28,701 bases of DNA from DASULK01 sp036381835 (GTDB taxonomy: Bacteria > Actinomycetota > Actinomycetes > Mycobacteriales > Micromonosporaceae), in NCBI GenBank assembly GCA_036381835.1, contig DASVCA010000172.1, forward strand, positions 1-28,701, written 5' to 3'. Both the position numbers and the translations under genes were made by a program. This document shows, piece after piece, positions 7,113 through 15,658 of the stretch. The stretch's first letter is position 1; every line of letters begins with the position of its first letter. The notes under the pieces were generated by a model. That model made no database searches. It saw only the letters and a program-made list of their open reading frames with translations, and was not told where the DNA came from.

Positions 7113-8588
7113 CTACAGCTCCGGTGGGGTGAGGGTGCCGACGGCGCTCTCCAGCGCGGCCGCCACCCGGTACATCCGGTCGTCGGCCATCGTCGGTGCC
7201 ATGACCTGCAGCCCCACCGGAAGCCCCTCGGACAGGCCGCACGGTACGGAGATGGCGGGACCACCGTAGAGGTTGGTCGGGATGGTGAACAGGTCGGCGA
7301 GATACATCTGGTACGGGTCGCCGGTGCGCGACCCGAACGGGAAGGCCACGAACGGGGTGGTCGGCGAGATCAGCACGTCGGCCTGCTCGAACGCCGCGGT
7401 GAAGTCCCGGGTGATCAGCGTCCGCACCTTCTGCGCCTGGCCGTAGTAGGCGTCGTAGTAGCCGGACGACAGGGCGTAGGTGCCGATCATGATGCGCCGC
7501 TTGACCTCGGGGCCGAAGCCCGCGTCCCGGGTCAGCGACATCACCTCCTCCAGCGACCTGGTGCCGTCGTCACCGACCCGCAGCCCGTACCGCACCCCGT
7601 CGAACCGGGCCAGGTTGGAGGAGCATTCGCTCGGCGCGATCAGGTAGTACGCCGGCAGGGCGTACTCGAAGTGCGGGCAGGAGACCTCGATCACCTCGGC
7701 GCCGAGCTTGGTCAGTCGGTCGACGGTCTCCCGGAACACCGCCATCACACCCGGTTCAGCGCCGTCCCCGCCGAGTTCCCGGACCAGTCCCAGCCGCACC
7801 CCGGTCAGGTCGCCGTCCGCCCCGCGCCGCGCCGCCTCCACCACCGGCGGCACCGGGGCCGGGATGGAGGTCGAGTCGCGGGGGTCGTGCCCGCCGATGG
7901 CCGCGTGCAGCAGTGCGGCGTCCTCGACGGTACGAGCACACGGACCGGGCGTGTCCAGCGACGACGAGAACGCCACCAGCCCGTACCGGGAGACTCCGCC
8001 GTAGGTCGGCTTCGCCCCGACGGTGCCGGTCACCGCGCCGGGCTGGCGGATCGAGCCGCCGGTGTCCGAGCCGATCGCGAGCGGCGACTCGTAGGCGGCC
8101 ACGGCGGCCGCGCTGCCGCCGCCCGAGCCGCCGGGGATTCGACCGAGGTCCCACGGGTTGTAGGTGGGGCCGTACGCCGAGTACTCCGTCGACGAGCCCA
8201 TCGCGAACTCGTCCATGTTGGTCTTGCCCAGCAGCACCGTGTCGGCGGCCCGCAGCCGCTGCACCACCGTCGCGTCGTACGGCGGCTGCCAGCCCTCCAG
8301 TATCCGAGATCCGCAGGTGGTGGGCACTCCGCGAGTGGTGAAGGCATCCTTCACCGCGACCGGCACACCGGCCAGCGGGCCGAGCTGTTCCCCCGCCGCC
8401 CGCTTCGCGTCCACCGCCCGGGCCGTCTCGAGCGCGCCCTCCGCGTCGACGTGGAGGAAGGCGTGCACCCGGTCGTCGACCGCGGCGATCCGGTCCAGAT
8501 GGGCCTGGGTCACCTCGACCGCGGAGATCTCCCCGTCGGCGACGAGCGCCGCGATACGGGCCGCGGTCATCCTGGTCAGGTCGCTCAC
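7113..8588 (-). CDS. gatA: aspartyl/glutamyl-tRNA(Asn/Gln) amidotransferase subunit A
   Basis: This 491-residue amidase-signature enzyme hydrolyses glutamine and passes the ammonia through a tunnel to GatB. The Ser-cisSer-Lys triad is complete: Lys80 in VAVKDAF, Ser155 in IPGGSGGGSA and the nucleophile Ser179 in SDTGGSIRQPG. These positions are each within one residue of those I recall for Staphylococcus GatA. Substrate-pocket motifs TNMDEFAMGSS and YSAYGPTYNPWD are also present. It begins 4 bp after the gatC stop and is followed 21 bp later by gatB, so the three are almost certainly one transcript with matched expression. Confidence 0.97.
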   Translation of the reverse strand: MSDLTRMTAARIAALVADGEISAVEVTQAHLDRIAAVDDRVHAFLHVDAEGALETARAVDAKRAAGEQLGPLAGVPVAVKDAFTTRGVPTTCGSRILEGWQPPYDATVVQRLRAADTVLLGKTNMDEFAMGSSTEYSAYGPTYNPWDLGRIPGGSGGGSAAAVAAYESPLAIGSDTGGSIRQPGAVTGTVGAKPTYGGVSRYGLVAFSSSLDTPGPCARTVEDAALLHAAIGGHDPRDSTSIPAPVPPVVEAARRGADGDLTGVRLGLVRELGGDGAEPGVMAVFRETVDRLTKLGAEVIEVSCPHFEYALPAYYLIAPSECSSNLARFDGVRYGLRVGDDGTRSLEEVMSLTRDAGFGPEVKRRIMIGTYALSSGYYDAYYGQAQKVRTLITRDFTAAFEQADVLISPTTPFVAFPFGSRTGDPYQMYLADLFTIPTNLYGGPAISVPCGLSEGLPVGLQVMAPTMADDRMYRVAAALESAVGTLTPPEL

Positions 8589-8592
8589 CGTC

Positions 8593-8892
8593 TCACCCTT
8601 CCTCGTCGAGGATCCGGGGCACCCGGAACCGGTCGGCCGACACGTCGGGGGCGCCGGACAACGCCTGCTCCGCGGTCAGGCAGGGGGTCACCACGTCTTC
8701 GCGTAGCACGTTCGTCAGCGGCACCGAGTGCGAGGTGGGCGGGATGTCGGCGGCGACGACCTCGCCGACCCGGGCCACCGCCTGGAGGATCACGTCGAGC
8801 TGGCCGGCGAACTGGTCCAGCTCCTCCTCGGTGACGGCGAGGCGGGACAGCCGCGCAAGGTGCGCGACCTCCTCGCGGGAGATGGCGGCCAT
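8593..8892 (-). CDS. gatC: aspartyl/glutamyl-tRNA(Asn/Gln) amidotransferase subunit C
   Basis: A 99-residue GatC, the belt-like subunit that wraps GatA and GatB and stabilises the complex. Family features are the N-terminal helix ISREEVAHLARLSRLAVTEEEL, the middle LDVILQAV and the C-terminal RVPRILDEEG. ATG 8892 has an AGGGGG ribosome site about 4 nt upstream. It is the first gene of the gat operon. The 73 bp upstream hold a GC-rich stem-loop, interpreted as the terminator of the GGDEF-EAL gene, so the gat promoter should lie in the last 40 bp before gatC or the operon is read through from upstream. Confidence 0.95.
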   Translation of the reverse strand: MAAISREEVAHLARLSRLAVTEEELDQFAGQLDVILQAVARVGEVVAADIPPTSHSVPLTNVLREDVVTPCLTAEQALSGAPDVSADRFRVPRILDEEG

Positions 8893-8928
8893 GCAAGCCC
8901 CCTTCGTACGTGGTGTGCCGGAGCCCGG

Positions 8929-8962
8929 CGGGCGGGCGGCGCCGCGGGCCGTGACCCGCCCG
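8929..8962 (-). terminator. GC-rich stem-loop downstream of the GGDEF-EAL gene
   Basis: Perfect 8-bp arms CGGGCGGG / CCCGCCCG enclose an 18-nt loop that could itself fold (GCGGG / CCCGC). It starts 4 bases after the GGDEF-EAL stop on the minus strand and precedes gatC. It probably separates the two transcription units, though no T-run follows. Confidence 0.45.
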
Positions 8963-8965
8963 AGT

Positions 8966-11122
8966 CTATTTGTCCCCTTCGGGGACCGCGCTGCGACTCC
9001 CCCGACCGGGGGGCTCCTGCGGTTCCTCGATCGTGGCGGCCAGGTCTGGGCGCAGCGGCCGGTAGCGGGCGAGCCAGGCGACCAGTTCCTCCGCCGGCAT
9101 CGGTCGAGCGTAGAACCAGCCCTGGGCCACGTGGCAGCCGGCCTCGTGCAGCAGCCGCCAGGTCCGCTCGTCCTCGACGCCCTCCGCGACCACCCGCAGC
9201 CCCAGCGCCCCGGCCAGTTCGATCATGGAGCGGACGATCGCCGCAGCGTCGGGGTCGGTCGCCATACCCAGCACGAACGAGCGGTCGATCTTCACTTCGG
9301 ACAGCGGCAGCCGACGCAGATGTTCCATGGAGGAGTAGCCGGTGCCGAAGTCGTCCAGGGCGATCGCCACGCCGATCTGGTGCAGCCGTGCGATGGTGGC
9401 CAGCACCTTTCTGGGGTCGGCCATCAGGTCACCCTCGGTGATCTCCAGTTGCACCTGGGTCGGTGGCAGCTGGTGGCGGGTGAGCAGGTCGGTGATCTGT
9501 TCGGCGATGTCGCCGGTGTGCAGGTCGCGCACGCTCACGTTGAGCGCCGCCCGCAGGTGCAGCCCGGCGGTACGCCACGTGACGAGCTGGCCGAGCACGT
9601 TGTCGATCACACGGCGGGTCAACAGTCGCATGACCGCGCTCTGCTCGGCCACCCGGATCAGTTCCTCCGGGCTGACCATGCCGCGTCGCGGATGCCGCCA
9701 GCGCAGCAGCGCTTCGACGCCGACGACCTCCCCGGTCGCGATCGCGATCTGCGGCTGGTAGTACATGGTGATCTCACCGGCGCCCGCGGGGTCGGTCGCC
9801 GGGCTGTCGCCGGTCGGGGCGTCCAGCACCCGGCGCAGGTCGGCGAGCAGGTTCAGCCGCTCGGGTGAGTGCTGGTCGGCCTCGGGTGCGTAGATCGCCA
9901 CCGGGTCGCCGCGCTGCTTCGCGTCGTACATCGCCACGTCGGCGTGCCGCAGCAGGGTCTCGAAGTCCTCGCCGTGCTGCGGGTAGACGGCGACGCCGAT
10001 GCTTGCGGCGACATCGAGCGGGAGTCCGTCGATGGACACCGGTTCGAGCAGTGCGGCGACCACGCCCGCCGCCAGCTGCCGGGCCTCCTCGACGCTGTGC
10101 AGCCGGGTCGCCAGGATGACGAACTCGTCTCCGCCGAGCCGGGCCACCACGTCGTGGCGGCGCACCAGCTCCCGCAGCCGGTCGCCGACCTGCACCAGGA
10201 GTCGGTCGCCGACGAGGTGGCCGAGCGCGTCGTTGATGTTCTTGAATCGGTCGAGGTCGAGCAGCAGCAGCGCCAGGTGCCGGCTGGGGACGTCTTTGGC
10301 CGCACGTTCCCGGTGCACCTCGATCTGGTCGGCGACCTCGGCGTGCAGCGCCTTGCGGTTGGCCAGCCCGGTGAGCGCGTCGAGGTGGGCCCGCCGTTCC
10401 TGTTCGCTGGAGAGCCGCGCCATCCGGTAGACCGCGTAGAGCGGCACCAGAACGAGCGGGACCAGCGCCGCGCTCTGCTGCGCCGCGGCGACCAGCACCG
10501 TGCCGAGCAGCAGCAGCGACCCGTTGGAGAGCAGTTCGAACACCAGCCCGTGCCGGAAGGTGGCCCACCAGCGGCCGCCGAAACGCAGGCGCACGGCGGT
10601 GGTGACGCAGCCGTAGGTCACGGCGAACCAGGCGAGTACGCCGACGGCCACCGTCGCCACGTCCGTCCAGCGTGGGGTGAATCCGTCGGTGAAGACGTCG
10701 GGTGCCCCGATCCGGATGATCAGGTCGGCGGCCCACAGGGCCAGCGCGTACTGGGCGGTGTTGAAGACGGCGCGCCACACCGCGTGGCGCATCCGCCAGG
10801 ATGACACGGCGACCGCGAGGGCCTGCACCGCGACGGCGGGCCCGAGTCCGTAGGCGAGCAGGATCGCGAAGGTGAAACAGACGGAGGGGAATACCGCGGG
10901 GCTCTGCCGTCGTCCGGGCGGGGTGAACGGACGCGCGTCTCCTAGCACCGCGAGCGCGGCCATCAACCAGAACGCGGCGGGCAGTCGCGGGATTTGTTCG
11001 AGGAGCGCGGTCAGGGGGCGCGCGACGACGAACGCGGCGACGGCGATCGTGGTGAAGATGTAGCCGAAGAATGGCACGGCCCGCTCCGGAGGGACGGAGT
11101 TCCGCAGCGTCGCGGCCTCCAT
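8966..11122 (-). CDS. membrane-bound GGDEF-EAL cyclic-di-GMP cyclase/phosphodiesterase
   Basis: A 718-residue protein with six to eight hydrophobic segments (about residues 15-235), a GGDEF domain (about 245-410) and an EAL domain (about 445-690). The cyclase site GGDEF (330-334) is intact, and an RxxD product-inhibition site (Arg321-Asp324) sits exactly five residues before it. The phosphodiesterase side is also complete: EAL 470-472, Asn528, Glu560, DDFGTGYSS with Asp590/Asp591, Lys611 and the AEGVED loop. Both activities are therefore possible. ATG 11122 has an AGGAGGT ribosome site a few bases upstream. Relatives such as Streptomyces RmdA/RmdB tune c-di-GMP during development, and the membrane part probably senses an unknown signal. 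The 154-bp upstream region carries the AT-rich inverted repeat at 11231-11247. Confidence 0.93.
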   Translation of the reverse strand: MEAATLRNSVPPERAVPFFGYIFTTIAVAAFVVARPLTALLEQIPRLPAAFWLMAALAVLGDARPFTPPGRRQSPAVFPSVCFTFAILLAYGLGPAVAVQALAVAVSSWRMRHAVWRAVFNTAQYALALWAADLIIRIGAPDVFTDGFTPRWTDVATVAVGVLAWFAVTYGCVTTAVRLRFGGRWWATFRHGLVFELLSNGSLLLLGTVLVAAAQQSAALVPLVLVPLYAVYRMARLSSEQERRAHLDALTGLANRKALHAEVADQIEVHRERAAKDVPSRHLALLLLDLDRFKNINDALGHLVGDRLLVQVGDRLRELVRRHDVVARLGGDEFVILATRLHSVEEARQLAAGVVAALLEPVSIDGLPLDVAASIGVAVYPQHGEDFETLLRHADVAMYDAKQRGDPVAIYAPEADQHSPERLNLLADLRRVLDAPTGDSPATDPAGAGEITMYYQPQIAIATGEVVGVEALLRWRHPRRGMVSPEELIRVAEQSAVMRLLTRRVIDNVLGQLVTWRTAGLHLRAALNVSVRDLHTGDIAEQITDLLTRHQLPPTQVQLEITEGDLMADPRKVLATIARLHQIGVAIALDDFGTGYSSMEHLRRLPLSEVKIDRSFVLGMATDPDAAAIVRSMIELAGALGLRVVAEGVEDERTWRLLHEAGCHVAQGWFYARPMPAEELVAWLARYRPLRPDLAATIEEPQEPPGRGSRSAVPEGDK

Positions 11123-11230
11123 TCGACCTCCTGCGGCTGGTTGGGCGCGGCTGTGCCACGCGGGCGTCCGGCAACGCCTTCACTGTAGGAGCATTGGACC
11201 GACAGTCACGCCCGGGACACAGCCGTAACG

Positions 11231-11247
11231 AATTCGATATACGAATT
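11231..11247. promoter_or_regulatory. AT-rich inverted repeat AATTCG-N5-CGAATT in the ligA / GGDEF-EAL gap
   Basis: The 6-bp arms AATTCG and CGAATT flank ATATA, and an extra overlapping CGAATTCG palindrome starts at 11229. The base composition stands out sharply from the surrounding GC-rich DNA. It lies about 110 bp upstream of the GGDEF-EAL start and 30 bp after the ligA stop, so an operator or promoter element for the c-di-GMP gene is likely. The rest of this 154-bp gap shows no gene. Confidence 0.45.
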
Positions 11248-11276
11248 TCCGGAAGTCGGGAGCTTTTAGCACTACG

Positions 11277-13409
11277 TTACAGAACGTCTATTTCATCGCC
11301 ACGCTGCGCAATTTCCCGGGCTGCTTCCGGCCCCTTCTCCAGGAGCACGGCAAACCCCGCCTCGTCCAGCACGGGCACCCGCAGTGCAGCCGCTTTGTCG
11401 GCCTTGCTGCCCGGATTCTCGCCGACCACCACGAAATGCGTCTTCTTCGACACCGACCCGCTGACCCGACCCCCCAGCGACTGCACCGCCTCCGCCGCCT
11501 GGTCGCGGGAGTAGCCCGACAGGGAGCCGGTGATCACCACCGTGATCCCCTCCAACGGGCGGGGGCCGGCAGCCCGCTCCTCCGCCATCCGTACGCCCGC
11601 CGCCGTCCACTTCGCCACGATCGCACGATGCCAGTCGACCGTGAACCAGTGCGCCACCGACTCAGCGATCTTCGGTCCGACCCCCTCGACCGCGGCCAGC
11701 TCCTCAGGGGTCGCCGCAGCGATGTGCTCGATCGAGCCGAACTCACGCGCCAGGGCCTGGGCGGCGCTGGGACCGCAGTGACGGATGGAGAGCGCGACCA
11801 GCACCCGCCACAGCGGCCGTTGCTTCGCCTCCGCCAGATTTGTCAGCAGCTTGACCCCGTTGGAGCCGAGGGTGCCGTCCTGGTTTACGAAGAACGAACA
11901 GGCGAGCAGCTTCTCCTCGGTCAGGTCGAACAGGTCGCCCTCGTCGTAGAGGGCCCCGCACTCCAGCAGCGCCGCCGCCGCCCGCTCACCGAGCACCTCG
12001 ACATCGAGCACCTTGCGGGACGCGAGGTGGAACAGCCGCTCGCGACGCTGCGCCGGACAGTGCTGCGCGTTGGGGCAGCGGATGTCGGCGTCGCCCGCCT
12101 GCTCCGGCGCCAGCGGCGCGGCACAGGACGGACAGTGGGTCGGCATCTGAAAGCTTCGCTCGTTGCCGTCGCGGAGATCGACGATCGGGCTGACCACCTC
12201 CGGGATCACGTCACCGGCCTTGCGCACGACCACCGTGTCGCCGATCAGCAGGCCCTTGCGCGCGATCTCGCCGGCGTTGTGCAGGGTGGCGAAGCCGACC
12301 GTGGAACCGGCGACCTTGACCGGCTCCAGCACCGCGAACGGGGTGACCCGACCGGTACGCCCGACGTTCACCCGGATGTCGAGCAGCTTGGTGTTGACCT
12401 CCTCCGGCGGGTACTTGTACGCAACCGCCCAGCGAGGCGCTCGACTGGTCGCGCCCAGCCGCCGCTGGATGGCGACCTCGTCGACCTTGACCACCACCCC
12501 GTCGATCTCGTGGTCCAGGTCGTGGCGGTGCCGGGCGTAGTAGGCGATGAACTCGCGGACCCCGTCCAGGTCGGGTACCACCCGCCAGCGGTCGCTGACC
12601 GGCAGCCCCCAGTCGGCGAGCGCGGCGTACGCCGCGGACTGGGTGTCGGGGTCGAAGCCGCTGCGGGCGCCGATGCCGTGCACCACCAGCCGCAGCGGAC
12701 GGGACGCGGTGACCCGGGGATCCTTCTGCCGCAGCGAACCGGCGGCGGCGTTGCGCGGGTTGGCGAAGGGGGCCTTCCCCTGCGCCACCAGGCTCGCGTT
12801 CAGATCCGCGAAGTCCGCGATCGGGAAGTAGATCTCCCCGCGTACCTCGAGGAGCTCCGGGGCCGTGCCGGACAGCTGCTCCGGCACATTCCGCACGGTG
12901 CGCACGTTCGGGGTGATGTCCTCACCGGTCCGCCCGTCGCCACGGGTCGCGGCGCGGACCAGCCGGCCGTGCTCGTAGGTGAGATTGACCGCGAGGCCGT
13001 CGACCTTCAGCTCGCAGAGGAAGGCGGGGGTGCGACCCGCCTCGCGCACCACCCGGGCCGCCCAGGCGGCCAGCTCCTCGTCGTCGAACGCGTTGTCGAG
13101 GCTCATCATCCGCTCGGCGTGGGGGACCGGCGTGAACTGGGTGGCGTACGCGTAGCCGACGCGCTGGCTCGGCGAGTCCGGGGTGCGCAGCGCCGGGTAC
13201 TCGTCCTCCAGCGCCACCAGCTCGCGCACCAGTTCGTCGTACTGCGCGTCGGAGATCTCGGGCGCATCCAGCACGTGGTACCGGAACTGGTGGTGGTCGA
13301 TCTCCTCGGCGAGCACGGCGTGCCGCTCCCGCACCGCGGCGGGGGGTTCGGCCCCCGCGGCGGCCTCCTCGGCCGGGCTGGGCTGCTGCGGGATCGGTTC
13401 CTCGGACAC
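11277..13409 (-). CDS. ligA: NAD-dependent DNA ligase
   Basis: The replicative ligase seals nicks in Okazaki fragments and repair patches, using NAD+ to adenylate itself. The 710-residue protein has the full domain set: domain Ia (HHQFRYHVLDAPEISDAQYDEL), the nucleotidyltransferase domain with adenylated Lys135 in ELKVDGLA, the OB fold, a four-cysteine zinc finger (CPSC, then CPNAQHC), helix-hairpin-helix repeats, and a C-terminal BRCT domain (from about 620, PLEGITVVITGSLSG). GTG 13409 has a GGAGGT ribosome site 6 nt upstream. The first 25 residues are an acidic, proline-rich extension. A TAACGT hexamer at 13437-13442 (minus strand) could be its -10. The stop is TAA, less common in such GC-rich DNA. 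Confidence 0.97.
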   Translation of the reverse strand: MSEEPIPQQPSPAEEAAAGAEPPAAVRERHAVLAEEIDHHQFRYHVLDAPEISDAQYDELVRELVALEDEYPALRTPDSPSQRVGYAYATQFTPVPHAERMMSLDNAFDDEELAAWAARVVREAGRTPAFLCELKVDGLAVNLTYEHGRLVRAATRGDGRTGEDITPNVRTVRNVPEQLSGTAPELLEVRGEIYFPIADFADLNASLVAQGKAPFANPRNAAAGSLRQKDPRVTASRPLRLVVHGIGARSGFDPDTQSAAYAALADWGLPVSDRWRVVPDLDGVREFIAYYARHRHDLDHEIDGVVVKVDEVAIQRRLGATSRAPRWAVAYKYPPEEVNTKLLDIRVNVGRTGRVTPFAVLEPVKVAGSTVGFATLHNAGEIARKGLLIGDTVVVRKAGDVIPEVVSPIVDLRDGNERSFQMPTHCPSCAAPLAPEQAGDADIRCPNAQHCPAQRRERLFHLASRKVLDVEVLGERAAAALLECGALYDEGDLFDLTEEKLLACSFFVNQDGTLGSNGVKLLTNLAEAKQRPLWRVLVALSIRHCGPSAAQALAREFGSIEHIAAATPEELAAVEGVGPKIAESVAHWFTVDWHRAIVAKWTAAGVRMAEERAAGPRPLEGITVVITGSLSGYSRDQAAEAVQSLGGRVSGSVSKKTHFVVVGENPGSKADKAAALRVPVLDEAGFAVLLEKGPEAAREIAQRGDEIDVL

Positions 13410-13499
13410 CTGTCACCTCCGTAGACGACCTCTCCGACGTTAACGCCCGCACCGACCGCGACGGCTTCGGCGCTACCAGACCAGGCGGAAGAGGTGGCC

Positions 13500-13518
13500 G
13501 GCCGACATCATGTCGGCC
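13500..13518 (-). terminator. hairpin after the MetE-like gene
   Basis: Perfect 8-bp arms GGCCGACA / TGTCGGCC with a three-base loop (TCA) begin 12 nt after the MetE-like stop on the minus strand. This separates the sulfur block from ligA and suggests that ligA has its own promoter within 13410-13499. Confidence 0.5.
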
Positions 13519-13529
13519 CGGTACGACGG

Positions 13530-14525
13530 TCAGCTCTCGTACAGCCGACGTCCGGCGTCCCGGCAGGCGGCGAGCACGCTCCGCACCTGCTCCGGGGTGG
13601 CGCCGGCAAGGCCGCAGGCGGGTGTCACCACGACCTGCTCGGGAAGCCGGCGCAGGGGAAAGCTCAGCCGCTCCCACAACGTGCGGACCCGGTCGGCGAC
13701 CTCCGCCGACGACGGCACCCGACGTCCGACCGCGGGCGCGGCGGCGACCGCGCCCGCGAACAGTCCCAGGCCGGCGTCGATCGCCTCACCGAGGCCGTCG
13801 AGATCGGCGACCAGGTCGAGCTCGAGGGCCACCGCCGCCGCCCCCGCCGCCCGGATCAGCGTCAGCGGCACATCCGGGGCGCAGCAGTGCACGACCACCG
13901 GGACGCCCGCCGCTTCGATCACCGTGCGGAGCAGCGGGGCGGCGACCGCGGACTCGACCGCCCGATAGGTGCCCCAACCGTCGGTGCGAACCCGACCGGC
14001 CAGTACGGCGGGCAGCGTGGGCTCGTCGAGCTGCAGCAGCACCGTGGCGCGCGGCAGCCGGCGGCGGATCTGTGCGACGTGGTCGCGCAACCCCTCGGCG
14101 AGCGACGCGGTCAGGTCCCCCAGCGCGCCCGCATCGCGCAGCATCCGCCCGCCGAGCGGTAACTCGATGGCGGCGGCGAGCGTGAACGGCCCGGCGCACT
14201 GGACTTTGAACGGCCCGGGGTACTCGGCCGCCTGTTCGGTCATCTGGTCGAGGTCGCGCTCCAGCAGATCCCGGGTCCGCCGCAGGTCGCGTCCACCCCG
14301 GGCGGTGATCCGCCACCGCCCGGCGTACAGCTCGACCGGCAGGTCGACGAGCAGCCCGGCCCCGCGGCCGACCAGGTCGGCTCCGGGCCCGCGGTCGGGG
14401 AGCTCCGGCAGATGCGGCAGGTCGGGTAGCTCTCCCAGCACGAGGCGCTGCGCCTCGGCGATGTCGGTGCCGGGCAGCGATCCGATCCCGGTCGCTGCGC
14501 CGGCCGGCCAGGGCCAGTCAGTCAC
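13530..14525 (-). CDS. small MetE-like (cobalamin-independent methionine synthase C-terminal fold) protein
   Basis: 331 residues, matching only the catalytic C-terminal barrel of MetE, which is about 750 residues long. The zinc-site residues expected for thiol activation are kept: His213 and Cys215 in VVVHCCAPD, a glutamate in ALELDLV (about Glu235) and Cys304 in TPACGLAG. The N-terminal half that helps MetE bind folate is absent. Archaeal core MetE proteins of this size use a methyl donor other than free folate, so methyl transfer to a thiol is plausible here but unproven. GTG 14525 has a GAGGTGA ribosome site. It lies 28 bp after mnmA, and I recall the same neighbour relation for mycobacterial Rv3015c near ligA. 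The window shows no methionine regulon signal. Confidence 0.8.
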   Translation of the reverse strand: MTDWPWPAGAATGIGSLPGTDIAEAQRLVLGELPDLPHLPELPDRGPGADLVGRGAGLLVDLPVELYAGRWRITARGGRDLRRTRDLLERDLDQMTEQAAEYPGPFKVQCAGPFTLAAAIELPLGGRMLRDAGALGDLTASLAEGLRDHVAQIRRRLPRATVLLQLDEPTLPAVLAGRVRTDGWGTYRAVESAVAAPLLRTVIEAAGVPVVVHCCAPDVPLTLIRAAGAAAVALELDLVADLDGLGEAIDAGLGLFAGAVAAAPAVGRRVPSSAEVADRVRTLWERLSFPLRRLPEQVVVTPACGLAGATPEQVRSVLAACRDAGRRLYES

Positions 14526-14553
14526 GTCGACTCACCTCGGGTACCGATCGGGT

Positions 14554-15624
14554 TCAGCGGATCGTGGCCGAGCCCAGCACGATGTCGCCGGCCGGATCCG
14601 GCCGGTAGACGACGATCGTCTGGCCGGGGGCCACCCCGCGCGCCGGCCGGTGCAGGTCGGCGTGCAGGCCGTCGTCGTCCACCCAGACCGTCGCGGGCAC
14701 CACGCCCCCGTGGGCGCGCAGCTGCACCTCGCACTCGATGGGGCGGGTGGGCGGCTCACCGCCGGTCCACACCGGCCGGTCCCCGTCCACCCGGGTCACG
14801 TCGAGCGCCTCGGCCGGCCCGACGGTGACGGTGTTGGTCTTCGGCGTGATCGACAGCACGTACCGCGGCCGGCCGTCCGGCGCCGGAACCCCGAGGGCGA
14901 GGCCGCGGCGCTGGCCGACCGTGAACGCGTACGCCCCGGAGTGCGAGCCGAGCACCGCGCCGGTCTGCGCGTCGACGATGTCCCCCGGCGCCTCACCGAG
15001 CCGTTGCGCCAGGAACCTGCGGGTGTCCCCGTCGGCGATGAAGCAGATGTCGTGCGAGTCCGGTTTGTCGGCCACGGCCAGTCCGCGTTCGGCCGCCTCC
15101 CGCCGGACCTGCTCCTTGCTGGTGTCGCCGAGGGGGAACAGCGACCGGTCGAGCTGTTCGCGGGTCAGCACCGCGAGCACGTACGACTGGTCCTTGGCCG
15201 CGTCCACGCTGCGGCGCAGCAGCCCGTCGGGACCGAGCCTGGCGTGGTGGCCGGTGACCACCGCGTCGAACCCGAGCGCGATGGCACGGTCGAGCACCGC
15301 GGCGAATTTGATCTTCTCGTTGCAGCGCAGGCACGGGTTCGGCGTACGACCGGCGGCGTATTCGGCGACGAAGTCGTCCACCACGTCTCGGTGGAACTCG
15401 TCGGAGAGGTCCCACACGTAGAAGGGGATGCCGATCACGTCGGCGGCCCGGCGGGCGTCGCGGGAGTCCTCCAGCGTGCAGCAGCCGCGCGCCCCCGACC
15501 GGTACGTCTGCGGGTTGCGCGACAGCGCCAGATGCACCCCGGTCACGTCGTGTCCGGCGTCGACCGCCCGCGCGGCGGCCACCGCCGAGTCGACGCCACC
15601 GGACATGGCCGCGAGTACCCTCAC
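14554..15624 (-). CDS. mnmA: tRNA-specific 2-thiouridylase MnmA
   Basis: MnmA adenylates U34 of tRNA-Lys, -Glu and -Gln and replaces its O2 with sulfur received as persulfide. The PP-loop SGGVDS is at residues 8-13 of the 356-residue form. The catalytic pair is Cys98 (NPCLRC) and Cys194 (DSHDICFI), spaced as in E. coli MnmA, with the GHHARL motif between them. I chose GTG 15624 because AGGGGGGAG lies 4 nt upstream and the protein then begins VRVLAAMSGGVDS. A start at 15684 would add 20 residues that overlap the iscS 3' end. It follows iscS after 34 bp, placing donor and acceptor of sulfur in one transcript. Confidence 0.95.
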   Translation of the reverse strand: MRVLAAMSGGVDSAVAAARAVDAGHDVTGVHLALSRNPQTYRSGARGCCTLEDSRDARRAADVIGIPFYVWDLSDEFHRDVVDDFVAEYAAGRTPNPCLRCNEKIKFAAVLDRAIALGFDAVVTGHHARLGPDGLLRRSVDAAKDQSYVLAVLTREQLDRSLFPLGDTSKEQVRREAAERGLAVADKPDSHDICFIADGDTRRFLAQRLGEAPGDIVDAQTGAVLGSHSGAYAFTVGQRRGLALGVPAPDGRPRYVLSITPKTNTVTVGPAEALDVTRVDGDRPVWTGGEPPTRPIECEVQLRAHGGVVPATVWVDDDGLHADLHRPARGVAPGQTIVVYRPDPAGDIVLGSATIR

Positions 15625-15628
15625 CGGT

Positions 15629-15637
15629 CTCCCCCCT
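15629..15637 (-). promoter_or_regulatory. strong ribosome binding site that fixes the mnmA start
   Basis: AGGGGGGAG on the minus strand, followed by ACCG and GTG 15624. No comparable site precedes the upstream in-frame start. Confidence 0.6.
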
Positions 15638-15658
15638 TCCCAGAACGAGGCTAGCGGG

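Noticed and set aside
11436..13424. A 662-residue open frame antisense to ligA, with similar long frames opposite gatA/gatB (4728-6917 and 7020-8834)
   Set aside because: The product is Arg/Gly/Asp-rich and repetitive with no domain, and it lies opposite intact conserved genes. Such frames are a by-product of very high third-position GC.
13437..13442. TAACGT (minus strand) as the ligA promoter -10
   Set aside because: It fits TANNNT, but there is no recognisable -35 at the right spacing. It is mentioned with ligA and not listed as a site.
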